From: Tomocerus qinae
Lineage: Eukaryota > Arthropoda > Collembola > Entomobryomorpha > Tomoceridae
DNA length: 64,000 nucleotides
Direction of reading: 5' to 3'
NCBI GenBank assembly: GCA_020055645.1
Contig: CM034547.1
Coordinates: 52,144,909 to 52,208,908 of the forward strand
Positions 39,659-51,641 of this stretch are shown here, piece by piece; position 1 is the stretch's first letter; each line of letters opens with the position of its first letter. A program made the translations under genes and the position numbers. The notes below the pieces were generated by a model that was not told the origin of the DNA, ran no database searches, and saw nothing but the letters and a program-made list of their open reading frames with translations.

Positions 39659-39793
39659 TCAGTGCAGTGTGCGACTCATTTTTTTCGTTCGTTCACCGAA
39701 ACATTTTTGGAAACATGCTAAGGACGTAAACCATTCTATTTCCGTGCTACATTAGCAGCTTCCAAAAATTAGTGAGCTTTAAATTTTTATCAG
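39659..39793 (+). promoter_or_regulatory. Candidate promoter and 5' UTR exon of the Q-rich gene
   Basis: An initiator match TCAGTG at 39659-39664 lies about 20 bases after an AGATAAAAG box. A pyrimidine-rich leader (TTTTTTCGTTCGTTC) follows, and the stretch ends at a strong donor CAG|GTAAGT (GT at 39794). The leader resembles that in the candidate first exon at 23.3 kb. Splicing to an acceptor shortly before the ATG at 40383 is inferred; I could not identify that acceptor with confidence. Confidence 0.35.
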
Positions 39794-40382
39794 GTAAGTA
39801 ACTAAAAGTTATTCATAATTTTACATTCGTAGTAAAGTATCATTGTACCTAGTAAAATAGTCGATATTCGTACAATATATTGATTTTCGATAAAATACAT
39901 AAAATGCCAAATTAGAGGTATGTAATGTAGTTTATGCATGAAATATCATATCTGTTAATTACACGCGTAGGTAATGACGATGAGTTACGTCTTAGGAATT
40001 AGTTCATTACCTTTACATTTCTACTGCTAAGGGATGATAGAATAGAAAAGAGCTGCTTGACTGGGTCTGTTGAGTTTGAATGTCGTAGTTCTCACTAAAG
40101 GTAAAGAAACCACGGAACAAAGGCAAGGCAAAGCCAGACGATCTAGATTTCTCCTTATTTCATTAAATTCCTACGTGCTGCAAAATGAAAGTCAATAAAT
40201 TACATTCTCACCCATAGACATGGGTCAAAATCGAAGTTAGCTTTTTACACATGCAATTTGCATTAGTAGATATGATAAATATAAGTATTTATGAGGATAC
40301 CGCACAGAAGGGAAGGAAATGTAAATGGGTGTTGCTGTATTGATTGATAGAGTGGAGATATCTCATCCGTTCTGCGACCAAG

Positions 40383-43300
40383 ATGCGTTGGAGCAGTTGT
40401 GGATCTTTAGTCGTTTTGTTGTTCACGCTAACCTTCACCTATTATACACATGCAAAATCAATAGATGATTTGCATTCGTCCCATTCTTCGCATCATCCCT
40501 CCCTGTCAATAGCAGGGGACCCGAAAGATGTCAAGCTAAAAGCTTCAATAGATCAGCTAGTAAGAGCTTTGCAGTATACGGAAAAACCAAAGGAAGAAAA
40601 GAAACCAAATCTGATTCGTCGGAGGATCACCCCCGCAGAGTTGATCACGAAGAAAACGAGGAATCTTTATTATGGCGATAACCCCGCTCAAGCGATACCC
40701 GATCCCATTACTGTCTCCTCCCAACCCATTCAAATAACTGGAGCAAATGGAACTGGAGGAAAGCGCGGGCGGAGTCTTACATCTATTGACAAGGACGGTG
40801 TGAAAACGATCGAAGGTATTCGTGTTCCGGACAATGAAGAAGATAAACATTACACATGGAGAAATGCTCGTGTCATCAAGGGATTTTTGGTGCCCAACGA
40901 CAGATCCGCACAACCTCATCGTAAACGCCAAATTGCTTACGCAGATAGCAGTCGACATTATTTGGCCCAACAGGGATCAACTTTGATAGATTCGGCAGGT
41001 TACCAGCCTCAAGCTCAAGCCCAGACTTCTCAGAGTATAATTTACCAAACTCAGCCTCAAGCCCAGACACAATATGTACAACAGGATTTGGGAGCAGCAA
41101 CCATTTACACTACTGCCAATAATCCTTCTACTGTTCAGTACCAGAGTGGCCCAGGTTCTGCCACAATTCTGACCACGGCACAAAATATTCAAGCCGCATA
41201 CCCACAATATCAGCAGCAACAAGGTCAAATGTATGTTCTTCAAGAGGGAACTAATACATACGTGCCATATAACCCAGTTCAAGCGAGCCAAACCCAGAGT
41301 CAAAGTCAATTCACGTCAAGAACTGGTGAAGCAAGTCCGCCTGCATCCCAGACTCAAAGCCAAACTCCAACTCAGGCTCAACAACTTGCTACCACTGCTG
41401 AACAACAACAGCAGCAATTGTATCAACAACAAGTTTTGCAATATCAACAGCAGCAGCAACAAGCTGCTGCTGATGCAGCCCAAGCTGAAGCTGCTCATGC
41501 TGTCCAGCAAGCCCAAGCAGCTCAACAAGCCCAAGCTGTCCAGCAAGCACAGGCTATTCAACAGGCACAAGCTGTCCAGCAAGCTCAAGCTGCACAACAA
41601 GCTCAAATTGTCCAACAGCAAGCACAAATTGTCCAACAACAGGCCCATGTCATTCAGCATCACGAACAGCCCGCAGCAAATGCAGTAGTACCGCAAGAAA
41701 GTCAGCGTCCTCCCCAAATCCAAGCTCAGCAGGTGCAACAAGCCCCAGTCCAGCAAAATGTCATTGTCCAGCATCCAGCTCAGTCACAACAACAAATCCA
41801 CCAGCAAAACATTCAAATTTCTCAAGCACAACATCAAGCACAATATCAACAGCAGCAACAAATTGCAATTCCACAAGGTGCGACTGTTATCCAAACTCGT
41901 ATTGACCAACAGTCTCATGACATCGGTGCTAGCCCATCAACTCAATACATTCAATTGCAGCAGCAACCCGGCCAAACTGTTTACCAAATTCAAACTCCTG
42001 CATCCTCTCAATTTTCCGAGAGACAATCCGTAACTTACCAGCAATCCAATTCAAATCCTAATGCTTTCGTTATTCAACCTCAGACTTATGTAACTGGGCC
42101 TGGAGGTCAAATGTTTACAGTTCCTGTCCCAATTCCCGCAGAGCAAGCTCATCACGATCAGCAACAACAACAACAACAACAAAATCAGCACGCTATTCAT
42201 TCTCACCACCAACAGCAACAAAGTGGCAGACTTCGCCATGACCTTGGTCAAAACCAACAGAACCCAAAGGACAAAAATGTTAGCGAGCATTTCCGTGACA
42301 AATTTTCACTGGCCAACCGGCTGATGCAATCATTTCAATTCAATAGGAAAACAATGGAAAATGTTGAGAGAAATGCCGTAGTCCCAGCATTAGCTTCCAC
42401 TGGACTTTTCTTAGGGCTCGGAGCTTTGGCTGCTGGTTGGTATCTATCAAAAGCCAACCGAGAAGTGGGAATAGTTCGAAGAAGTGGACGACCAGTAGGA
42501 AGTCCTGGAGGACCTTTGATTCAGCCACAGATCACTTCTTACATTCCAGGTCCCACTGCTCCAGCTGCTCCTGTGGTAGCCGCCTCTCCTCCTCCTGCCG
42601 CTGCTGCTGTAGCCGCATCAACAGGTAGGAAACGCTCTCGTCGTTCTCCTCAAACTCATGAAGTAGACCAGGCAACATTTTTCCAAAGTATTATTCAACA
42701 ATCTCTTGAGAAACAGCAACAGAAAATTGAAGACACTCGGCCAGTATACAGTCCCCCTCCTCAGCAAGTCAGGGAGATTGTTCCAGAGTACAATCATCAC
42801 CAAGAAGCAGAAAGCAGTTACAGACCAAAACACTCAAGTCGCAATGAACGAATCCACCCGAAATACAGTAGTAGCCGAGAGGATGACTACTACACGAGCA
42901 CCTCTCCAAACTCCAAGGTTTCCAAACAATACGCACAAGAGAAATCCGGCTGGAGTCTTGGCTCTGCTAAGAATTTCGCAAAAGTTGCAGTTCCGGCGGT
43001 TATTTTAGGTGGAGCGATTATTGGGATGGCAGCTTTGATTTTTGGTTGGTACATCAGTGGCACTAACCGTGAAATCGCTTTTCTTGAGCCTGCTGCCTAT
43101 TCCCGGCGTAAACGATCCCTCACTTCTACTGCTCTTTCTGATGGTTGGCTTCAACGTGTCCTTACTTCTATTCATGGGAACCCTTATGAAAACCTTTCGT
43201 CTCGAGAGCAGGCATTTGACTCAAAGAGCGTCCTTCCTCACCCTTTCATCGAAAAAGAGACAAGTAAAACTTCTGATTTGGAATTTAAAATTTCTAATGG

Positions 43301-46300
43301 TGGGCTCGCTGGAGTTCTTGCCGGTGGAGCAATTATTGCTGTTCTTGCTTTAGGTTTGGCTTCTTCTTTTTCAGAAACAAGTCGTCAACTTAACTCAGGA
43401 GCAACTAACATCTTTGGCTCCCATTCCACTAATTACAAACTCTCTTCTCCGTCTGTCTCTTCTAACTCTTTTTCACACCTTCGGGTCCCTCGCTCAATCC
43501 TTACGAATGAATTGAATGTCGGTGTGCAAGAAAACCCGGGCTTTTTGGGAAGCATTCTCCAGAATCTGGAGGTTAGTCAAACCACCATCCTTAACAAATT
43601 ACAAGAGGCTGGCTACACTAAGTGGCAGGAAACTCCATGTGCCAAACGCATTTTCTGCGATGTCATGTCTGCTCAGAGTGACGACTCTGTAAGTCTCATG
43701 GAGAAACGGATGGCGACTGTTATCAACTTGTAAGTTCACGCAATCTTTACACATTCACAACTTTTCTCTTCCTATTTCTCTAAATTTTCTCAAAAAAATG
43801 AATCATTGACTCTTAATTATCCCTTTGCTCAATATTCGAAAAATGTGCAAGATTAGTTTCCTTTTCTTTACATGTGAATCCTAATCTTAATGTCATTGTC
43901 ATGTGTAATCAACATGCACAGCCTTTCACTTTTCATCCGTTTAAGGAAGTCAGATTACAAGGAGTAAAATCCTCATGAACTTCAGACATACCTGTTAAGA
44001 AAATTGCACATGTGCAAGTGTGTATGTAGAACTGCTGTGGTTTCGCTCCTGCGATTTCATGCTAACTAGATTTATACGTCTACTGTCGAATTCCGTTACT
44101 TCTGCCCTGTGGCGAATTTTTTTCTCATATAACATTCGTGTATAGACATTAAGCTAGAAAGTGAAGTTGTGGCAGTGGTAGAAAACAGTCTGCTAGTGGA
44201 GCAGTAGGAGAGATGTAAGTAGATGAGTCAAGTCAGTAAACCACAACACACAAAACCTCCATAATTATAAACGTAAGAATTATATTGCACACATCCTCAG
44301 GTGCAAGATAATGTAATGCCACACTGTTCAACAGTTCAGAGTTCACTCTTGTAGATTGCATGAGACCCAATGAATGCCAAATACTTTAAAAATTCCACTG
44401 CTGATTTTCTTTTTGTGTGCTCAATGCCAATGGGCTCTTATGTGGTTTATCCAATTTCCTTTTCTTTACGTTAGCTTTCATTACATATTATTACTGAATT
44501 CTTAACAGCAGAAAGGATGCAATAACTTTTCGTTTAATCAAATAATTCTTGAATACACTTGGCATTAATGCTCAGAGCCTTCATTTTATTAACCTCAGTG
44601 CGTGTTACAGTTTATCACTCTGAGTAATAAAATCATAGGTACAATGATTATAAGTAGGCGTACCTGTACATACAGCATTAGATAGTTATGAACTTATCGT
44701 CCAAATTATAAGATGTATATCTTGTGTAAAATAGTGTATCTTCATTTGCATTTCTCAATACAGTATAAATGTAACAACTACATAGAAGAAATTTATTTAT
44801 ACTTAGAATTAAGAAAGCTCAGGAAAAAATGTCCCCCTTCGTTCCTCACGATATTTCACTTTTCATCATTTACTAAGATATCAGAAAAGTCTTCATATTT
44901 GGTAGGACGGAGACTCAGCTAACTTTAGCAGTAAAATCCTTACAGGAAATAATCGCCCCCCAAATCCAGCACAAATGTGTTGTAAATGTAGGGGCACATT
45001 GCACAATGGAAACAGCCCATTGTAACGTATATTCGGTATTGAGACGTTGAAAGACCAACTTTTAAAGCATCTGCAACATTGTGGAAATGAATTCTTTTCA
45101 AGAGGAAAAAGTATGGCAATCGACAGTGAAGTGACCGAGATCATTGTTCTAAAAACTTTCTAATAATGATCCCTTTCATTGTTCCATGCGACCCATTTCA
45201 CTGAGGGGAATACCATTTACTACAAGATCTTCCTTTTCAACCATGAAATTAAGAGCTCTCAAGTTGATTTATCACGGATAGTAAATGTTCCTATTAATAG
45301 AATGCTACGAAATCGCATCTTACTACAGATTATAACGGTTTTACTAGAATTCAGTAGTGCATTGCGTGCTAGCTACTCATTCACAGGAATCAGCTACTGT
45401 GTAGTCGTTACAACTTCATTTTATGCACAATTTCCGATGAGTTTGTGGTAGTAGTAGTTTGTTCATGTTTTATTGCTGAATTTAAGTAACATGCCCACAG
45501 AATGTTTACTAAGCGCAATGAATTTATATAAGCATGCTAATGCCTATTCATCGCATTAAATCATCATAATGTTACATACCAAGGTATAGTGTCAAGTAAT
45601 TGACTTACTTGAACTGATTGTTTTATTGACTCAAGTTGAATGTCTCAAGTTTAATGTCAGCAGGTTACTTACTAATAATTACAGTGATAGACATTGATAA
45701 CACAATTTAATAGTACCTACTTTAATCAATGTATCTGGTTCATTGTACAGTATCAATGTTATGGAACAGAAAGATGTTTTGTGAATGATGTTCATCGTAG
45801 AGACTCATAAAATGGACTTTGCTTCGTAGTATAGCATTTTAGCTCAAGAATGGTACATGCTACTTAATACTAGTAGAGTAGGTTCTGTACAGGTGTGTTT
45901 AAGTATTTATTGCAGTATTAAATGATTTACACATTTTATAACCAGTATCTTAGGTTCAGGTTTTGTCAGTGTCAGCATTGGCAAAAGAAGGGTAGATGTT
46001 TAAGAGTAGGATTCATATTCAGATGCATGTAAGTATACTACTATTACTTGCATCTACAGTGCCTTGTCACGCTGACCTAAAAATCAAACCATGCAGTAAT
46101 TGCTACATTTTTTGTTCCACAGCTAACATAATGCGGTGTATACAATCTCGATGATTCACAGTTTTGCTCCTTACTTATGAATGGCAGGTGCTCGTTTGTC
46201 ATGTTGCTAGTTAGAGGATTCTTATGATCAGTTTTCCGTACCATTTTAATTATTAATGCACTTCTGCCATACTGTAAGGAAAAATTTAACTAAAACAACA

Positions 46301-47895
46301 GGAAGTTTATACGGCCATTTGCATTGTACACTTTCTTATTAGTAGTTATAAGTTTAATTAAATTGATTAGCATAGGAGGATCACTACATAAGAAACTTAA
46401 TTGTTCGATAATACAGTTCTGACAGAAAGTGATTTTTGAAATATCCTATACAAACCCTGCTTTATAAAGTTTTAACAAGTATATACACTTATATGCAAAA
46501 GAATTATCAGTTAAGCACGCTTATTGGGTAGGAATGGAGTGAGATGATTTGAACATAAGTAGATTAGATACATAACAATCAGTAGGCTGTAATTGTGACT
46601 TACATAGCTTTCTTATTTGCTACATTTTATGAATATTAAACTAAATTAGGTACCTTTGTAAGCATACTTAGTTATAGGTACTATGTGTTATTGTTATTTG
46701 TCCCACTTCTCGTTAGTTTTTTTATCGTAGTGATATTATGTCAAAATGTGTAGTGACACAAGTAATTCAAACAGGTACCTATCAGCCTTGTGCAGATTGT
46801 GTATGTACTCGATAAGAATTTTCTAGTTTTGACTAATGAATGTTATCTGCTTATTTGTCGAGTTAAGGTGTATAGTATTAGGTTCCCAAACAGATATGAT
46901 ATGGGTAGATTAGCGTATCTAATAATTTTAAAGAATTGAACCCTCCTATTTCGTTTCAGTCTCACTCATCTTCATCTTAAGTAGATTTGGGCTTCTTTGT
47001 GGAATTCGTGAATAAGTGTTACATATAGGCACTTGAATTTAGCATAATAAAAGTGTACCCATTTGTAAACAGGTTTTCTTCAATTTGCAATTCCTGGGCT
47101 TTCGGACGAGGTCTATATTTTAAATCCTTGACTTAAACATAATAGTTAAGAAAACTGGTCCTAAAGTGTATTTGTAAAACCGGGTTTGAGGCAAAACTGG
47201 GCTACGCCAACTAGAGAATCATGCATTGCATATACATTACGTTGGCAGAAGAGTCAAGTAGGCAGGTAATCAAAAACTTTGGCGATCACTACTGATATTT
47301 TGTTGTTGGGTGAGTTTTTACGCATTTTTTTCTTCTGCGACTGAGGTTTATCTATGTTTTCCCGACATTTTTCTCTTTCATTCCACTGGGGCACTGTGTC
47401 AAACTGCTGCCAGCTCTTACAATTAGTGCATCAGGGTCAATTCTTATGCTTTTCATACTGACACTGTTGTGGTTCGAGTCTGATTGGACTACTAGTATCA
47501 ATTGTACGCAATTAAGTTGCCGAATTATTATTCATCAATTCTTTATCGCTAGAATACTGTATGAATTGCCATAAACAGAAAAAATGTTAGAGAAAATTTT
47601 TCTCTTGAAACGTATGTTCACCCAAATGCTCACACGCACCAATGATTCATTTAAAGTCAATGTAATGTCATTGTCGATGAATATGGGAATACCAAAATAG
47701 GAAGATGTACTCTTATTATATTGTGATTTCCTTAACAGGTTGCCAAAGTCAATGTCAAGCCCCCTGTCAAAAACACTGGGTGACTTGATGTCTTCGATAA
47801 ACAGAAGAGATTGTTCCGCATATAGTTGCGGCGGTCATTGGGTCGACCCTAGTATAGTGGACCAGCCATCACCTCCAGCCAATCAACCAAGATAA
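40383..47895 (+). CDS. Secreted Q/A-rich protein with triple hydrophobic repeats
   Basis: Two exons: 40383-43729 and 47739-47895, joined over a 4.0-kb intron (phase 2), giving 1167 aa. I chose the ATG at 40383 over the one at 40344 because a signal peptide follows directly (core SLVVLLFTLTFTYY). Residues: LYYGD 95-99; RKR 180-182; Gln/Ala-rich tract about 210-620 with (QQAQA) repeats; hydrophobic segment 1 about 667-690 (GWYLSKANRE); basic site GRKRSRR about 748-754; hydrophobic segment 2 about 868-895 (GWYISGTNRE); SRRKRS 907-912; hydrophobic segment 3 about 973-1000. The three hydrophobic segments look like internal duplications. The C-terminus has C1086-x5-C1092, the intron at codon 1116, then C1141-x4-C1146. 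It shares this layout with the 27.7-kb gene. Secreted or membrane-tethered and processed, by inference; function unknown. AATAAA lies at 48769 and 48779. Confidence 0.87.
43730..47738 (+). other. 4.0-kb intron of the Q-rich gene
   Basis: Starts GTAAGT and ends CTTAACAG. No trustworthy gene inside. A minus-strand open frame near 44.9-45.1 kb has no support. A tRNA-like A-box/B-box pair lies at 47424-47481 near the 3' end of the intron. Confidence 0.75.
47424..47481 (+). repeat. Possible tRNA-like relic (A and B boxes)
   Basis: TAGTGCATCAG (47424-47434) fits the pol III A box and GGTTCGAGTCT (47471-47481) is a near-consensus B box, 36 bases apart. I could not fold a full cloverleaf or find flanking duplications, so this may be a decayed tRNA pseudogene, a SINE head, or chance. 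Confidence 0.25.
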
Positions 47896-50800
47896 ACGAG
47901 AATCGACAAATTAAATTTTTAAAATTGTATTAACTTTCAAGAAAGACATTTCTGTTTTGTCATAACATCATTTTGTATTGTATTTACGCAGAGAGTACAA
48001 TGGTTCATTGACGGACAAACAGATAACTGTCACAAATTACACATTCAGTACCAAAACATAATATTTTTTAATACGAGTGATTGTTTTGTCATTAGGACAG
48101 GGCAAGTCAAACATTCAAAGGGGTTTGAATGAAACAAAATTACATTGTGTAAGTGTTCATTTTAACCCTTTGAGAATGGGAGTAGGTGATTACGATTTTA
48201 CGTTTATAATGATTGAATCATTTGACTGATATTAGTGTCCAATACAGATAATAAGGTACATGTTCTGTGTGTAAGGTCATTTAGTTTGAACAAGTATATT
48301 TCTAGTGCCTTATACCCAATTGTATGCATTTCTTGTTTGATTGTTAATCCATGTACTGTAAGTGAGGCAGTAGACATAGGTATTTATAGGTAATTAATTT
48401 TTGCTCAGGTGAAATGTACAGAATGAAAGATTGTTTGGATGCTATTGTTGGATAATGGATTTTATAATTAGGTAAGGTTATTAGTTAAGCATTAGAGTGA
48501 AATACAGATGCAAATGAATTAATTAGGTCACTTTTTTGAGATTTTCCCGATAGGTAACTGAAATTTTAATAATCGGACACATCAATTTAAGAATACAAAC
48601 GGAAAGACAACACACACAGTTCATTACATAATGTTATCGTGAATATTGTTACGAATAAGATTTTTATACAAAATAGCATGTAAGATTGTTGTTGTTGCTA
48701 CTGCTAGTGTAATGTTGTTATAATATTGTTGTAAATATACTACTATTGTTAAGCTATATAAAGTTATAAATAAATGTTAATAAAGAACAATATTGTTTTT
48801 CCGGATAAACTAGGTTGGAAATCATTATTACAACCAAATGGTACACAAAAGTTAAGAATACCCATATGAAGTTTCACTATTCTCTGCAATTTTATCTTAT
48901 TCAATATCCTAGGCGCTACAAATATAACATTTATGCTACAGGAATAACGACGTAGTGCCTACAATCTAATGTTACCCATGGAATAGATAGAATAGGTACT
49001 TTTATTATTTATTTCAGTATAATATTTCTCGTCATCACGTCTTGTATGTTGTTACTTGATTATATCTATCTGCATTTATTTCCAACTCGCTCCATCATTC
49101 ATTCATTTCAGATTGTAACAAGCAAAGACGTAAAAACGATGGATCTTTTGAATATATATTAGGAACATATTTAATTATTTTTGGCAAATGAACTTAGAGC
49201 GATCATCAAAGAATTACTGATTGGTATAGTCTAATTAATGCTAACATCCAACCTATAGTATGTTTTCATTAGTTAAACCACAGTAACCTAAGACAAGTAT
49301 AACTATTTCACATAAATCTAAAAAATCATTTCTAAAGTGAATAATAATAGTATACAGCTACAGAGACACGTTTATATATGATAATCGAAACTCTAAACAC
49401 GTACTGCATTTGCTATGTATACTAAATCCATAACAGTAAACTCTAATAGTGTCTTCTTCTATAGTACTCTATCAAAAACACATGTATGCAATGATATTGT
49501 ATGTAACGTAAATTATAACGACTTGTATACCAGCTTAGCATCGATCAACTATAGCTATAACTTTTTTGCAACAATATCCATACAATACATTACATCCGCC
49601 GAATAACATTACTATCTCGAAACACTTCTTCCAATTAGTAATTACCACAGCATTACAGAACTTGACTTCGTAGGACCCACTTACAATCACTATTTACAAT
49701 ATCTACAAACGGGAGTCCTAAATATTGGGCTACTTGGATATCCTGCTCATACCCTATATACACTATTATAGATTGACATCCCTATTTAAACTATTACACA
49801 TATAATAATACGTATCATACTATACTATCGGAAACAACAGACACAAGTTCCATTATTCTGAAACATGTATTCTGTATTTCCCTTTCCCGAGAGTCCATAA
49901 AATTGGGTTTATATATTATCTGGAGAGCTAATTAAATTTAAATACTTATTCTTAACTTTATTTTTTGTTTTTAATGGATTAATTACGATAAACGCATTTT
50001 CTTTGTATTTGCGTGTTTTAGTGACTAACTACTAACTGTATTGTAGTGTTGTGAGAAGCAAAAAATCTTTCATGTATCCTAATTTAATTGACTGAGACAT
50101 ACTTTTAGGTCTATATTTTATTCGCGGACATTAAGTGCTAATACTACTCACGGAAAATAATCTACAATAATGTACTTATTAGTCTTATTAATAGGTGTAC
50201 TGTGTATTTGTGTTGTGTACTACATTCAGGTAGTTTCTAACTAATTTTCTATTCTAAATTAGAAAAACGTCCTAAAAAGCTTGATGCAATGCTCTAGTAA
50301 GTCTAAAACAATCAATACACGACGATAAGAGATGAACCGGAGATTTTAATACTAGTGAATATATATTTTGTTTACATGAAGTCATTATATTTTTGTTTTG
50401 AGATTTTTTGCGTACGTTAGAAATTGTCATAAACGTGCTAGTACTATATATAGACAAAGACAAGCCTATCCAGTATATAATTTCATAGTTCACTTAAACC
50501 TTTTTCGATGGTTTACACACTAGAACAATCAGGCGAAATGTAAAATTCTTGAAAGTAGAAGTTGGCATATTATTGCAAATTACTTATTTTAAGGGCGTAG
50601 CGAGAGAATCACTCTTACCGATACCCTTCATGATAGAATTTGCATTTTGCATATTAGATTTACTTTTGTTTTGTTGGAATTGAGAATCTTCAAAACAGAA
50701 AAAAATATTGATTGATGCTATCCCTAATTAATTTCTAATTTTATATTTAGCTGAATACACCTTCATTCGATGCAGTAGAATTACTATAATAATAACTGCC

Positions 50801-51641
50801 TTGCTTAAATTTAATGCTAAATCTACCTTTCCCATAATGCAGAAGATTAATGAATGAAGACTGCTATTATACACAATAAGCTAGAAATAAACTTAGGTAG
50901 TCTTGTTTCAATTTATGAAAAGGACCCTTATGCCAAATATACATATAAATACGCCGCTTTTAAGAAAATTAGTCATGAATCAATTGACTATTCAGAAGAA
51001 TTAATTTGCCGGACATTTTCATGGTAATATACATTAATTCACCACAAGCAATTGATCCGTAATCAATTTGCAAGGATAACATTATATTCCACAAACTACT
51101 TATTTACACGTCCTTATTCCAAAAGAGTGCCTCTTGATGTACTACAACTGTACATTTTTTTCAATTTCAAGATTTTATAATCTATTCAATAAGGTTTAAA
51201 CATTTTCGAATAATATAGGTTATACTTTCGATTTACGAATTATGTAATCGTCACTAAAAGCTTTATTACCTTCGACAATATTTTCAGTAATTATTGTTAT
51301 CACAAATTAATTAGTAATTCGAAACGACTTCAATAGTATATAATAGTCTATTACGATACAAAATTATATTTCACTCGATAGCTCACGAACGATGAATATA
51401 TGCAAGTGAACACTACGCATAACTTACATTACAGTTAGATAATGTGAACGAAATAAATAGACAAACAGCTTCAATTTACAAACGGACACCTGAAATCAAC
51501 CTCAACACGACAAGCCACACCCGTATAATCATAACGCATAAGGCAATTCATCCATTCATTCTTCAAGTCCATAAGCTAACTCAATTCATTTATAGCTTAA
51601 GTCATACTGAATTGTTGTCAAGGGGCAAAGAAAACGTTCCA
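47896..51641. other. Convergent intergenic region with two 3' UTRs
   Basis: The left end is the probable 3' UTR of the Q-rich gene, with AATAAA at 48769-48774 and 48779-48784. The right end is the probable 3' UTR of SIRT1 (minus), with AATAAA at 51267-51262. Between them the sequence is very AT-rich, with low-complexity TTG runs near 48.69-48.75 kb and no supported gene. Confidence 0.5.
51262..51267 (-). terminator. Candidate poly(A) signal of SIRT1
   Basis: AATAAA on the minus strand, 375 bases past the SIRT1 stop codon. It is the first clear match downstream. Confidence 0.4.

Noticed and set aside
41233-42628. Several 60-150-codon frames on both strands within the Q-rich gene
   Set aside because: Shadows of CAA/CAG repeats, which stay open in all frames.
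43915-43980. Nearer acceptor (GCACAG) as the last exon of the Q-rich gene
   Set aside because: Gives only about 15 residues without the paralogue's Cys pair; the acceptor at 47739 fits far better.
44893-45144. Open frame inside the Q-rich gene intron with Cys/His on the other strand
   Set aside because: The Cys-rich reading is interrupted and no domain is recognisable; perhaps an old repeat, not supportable.
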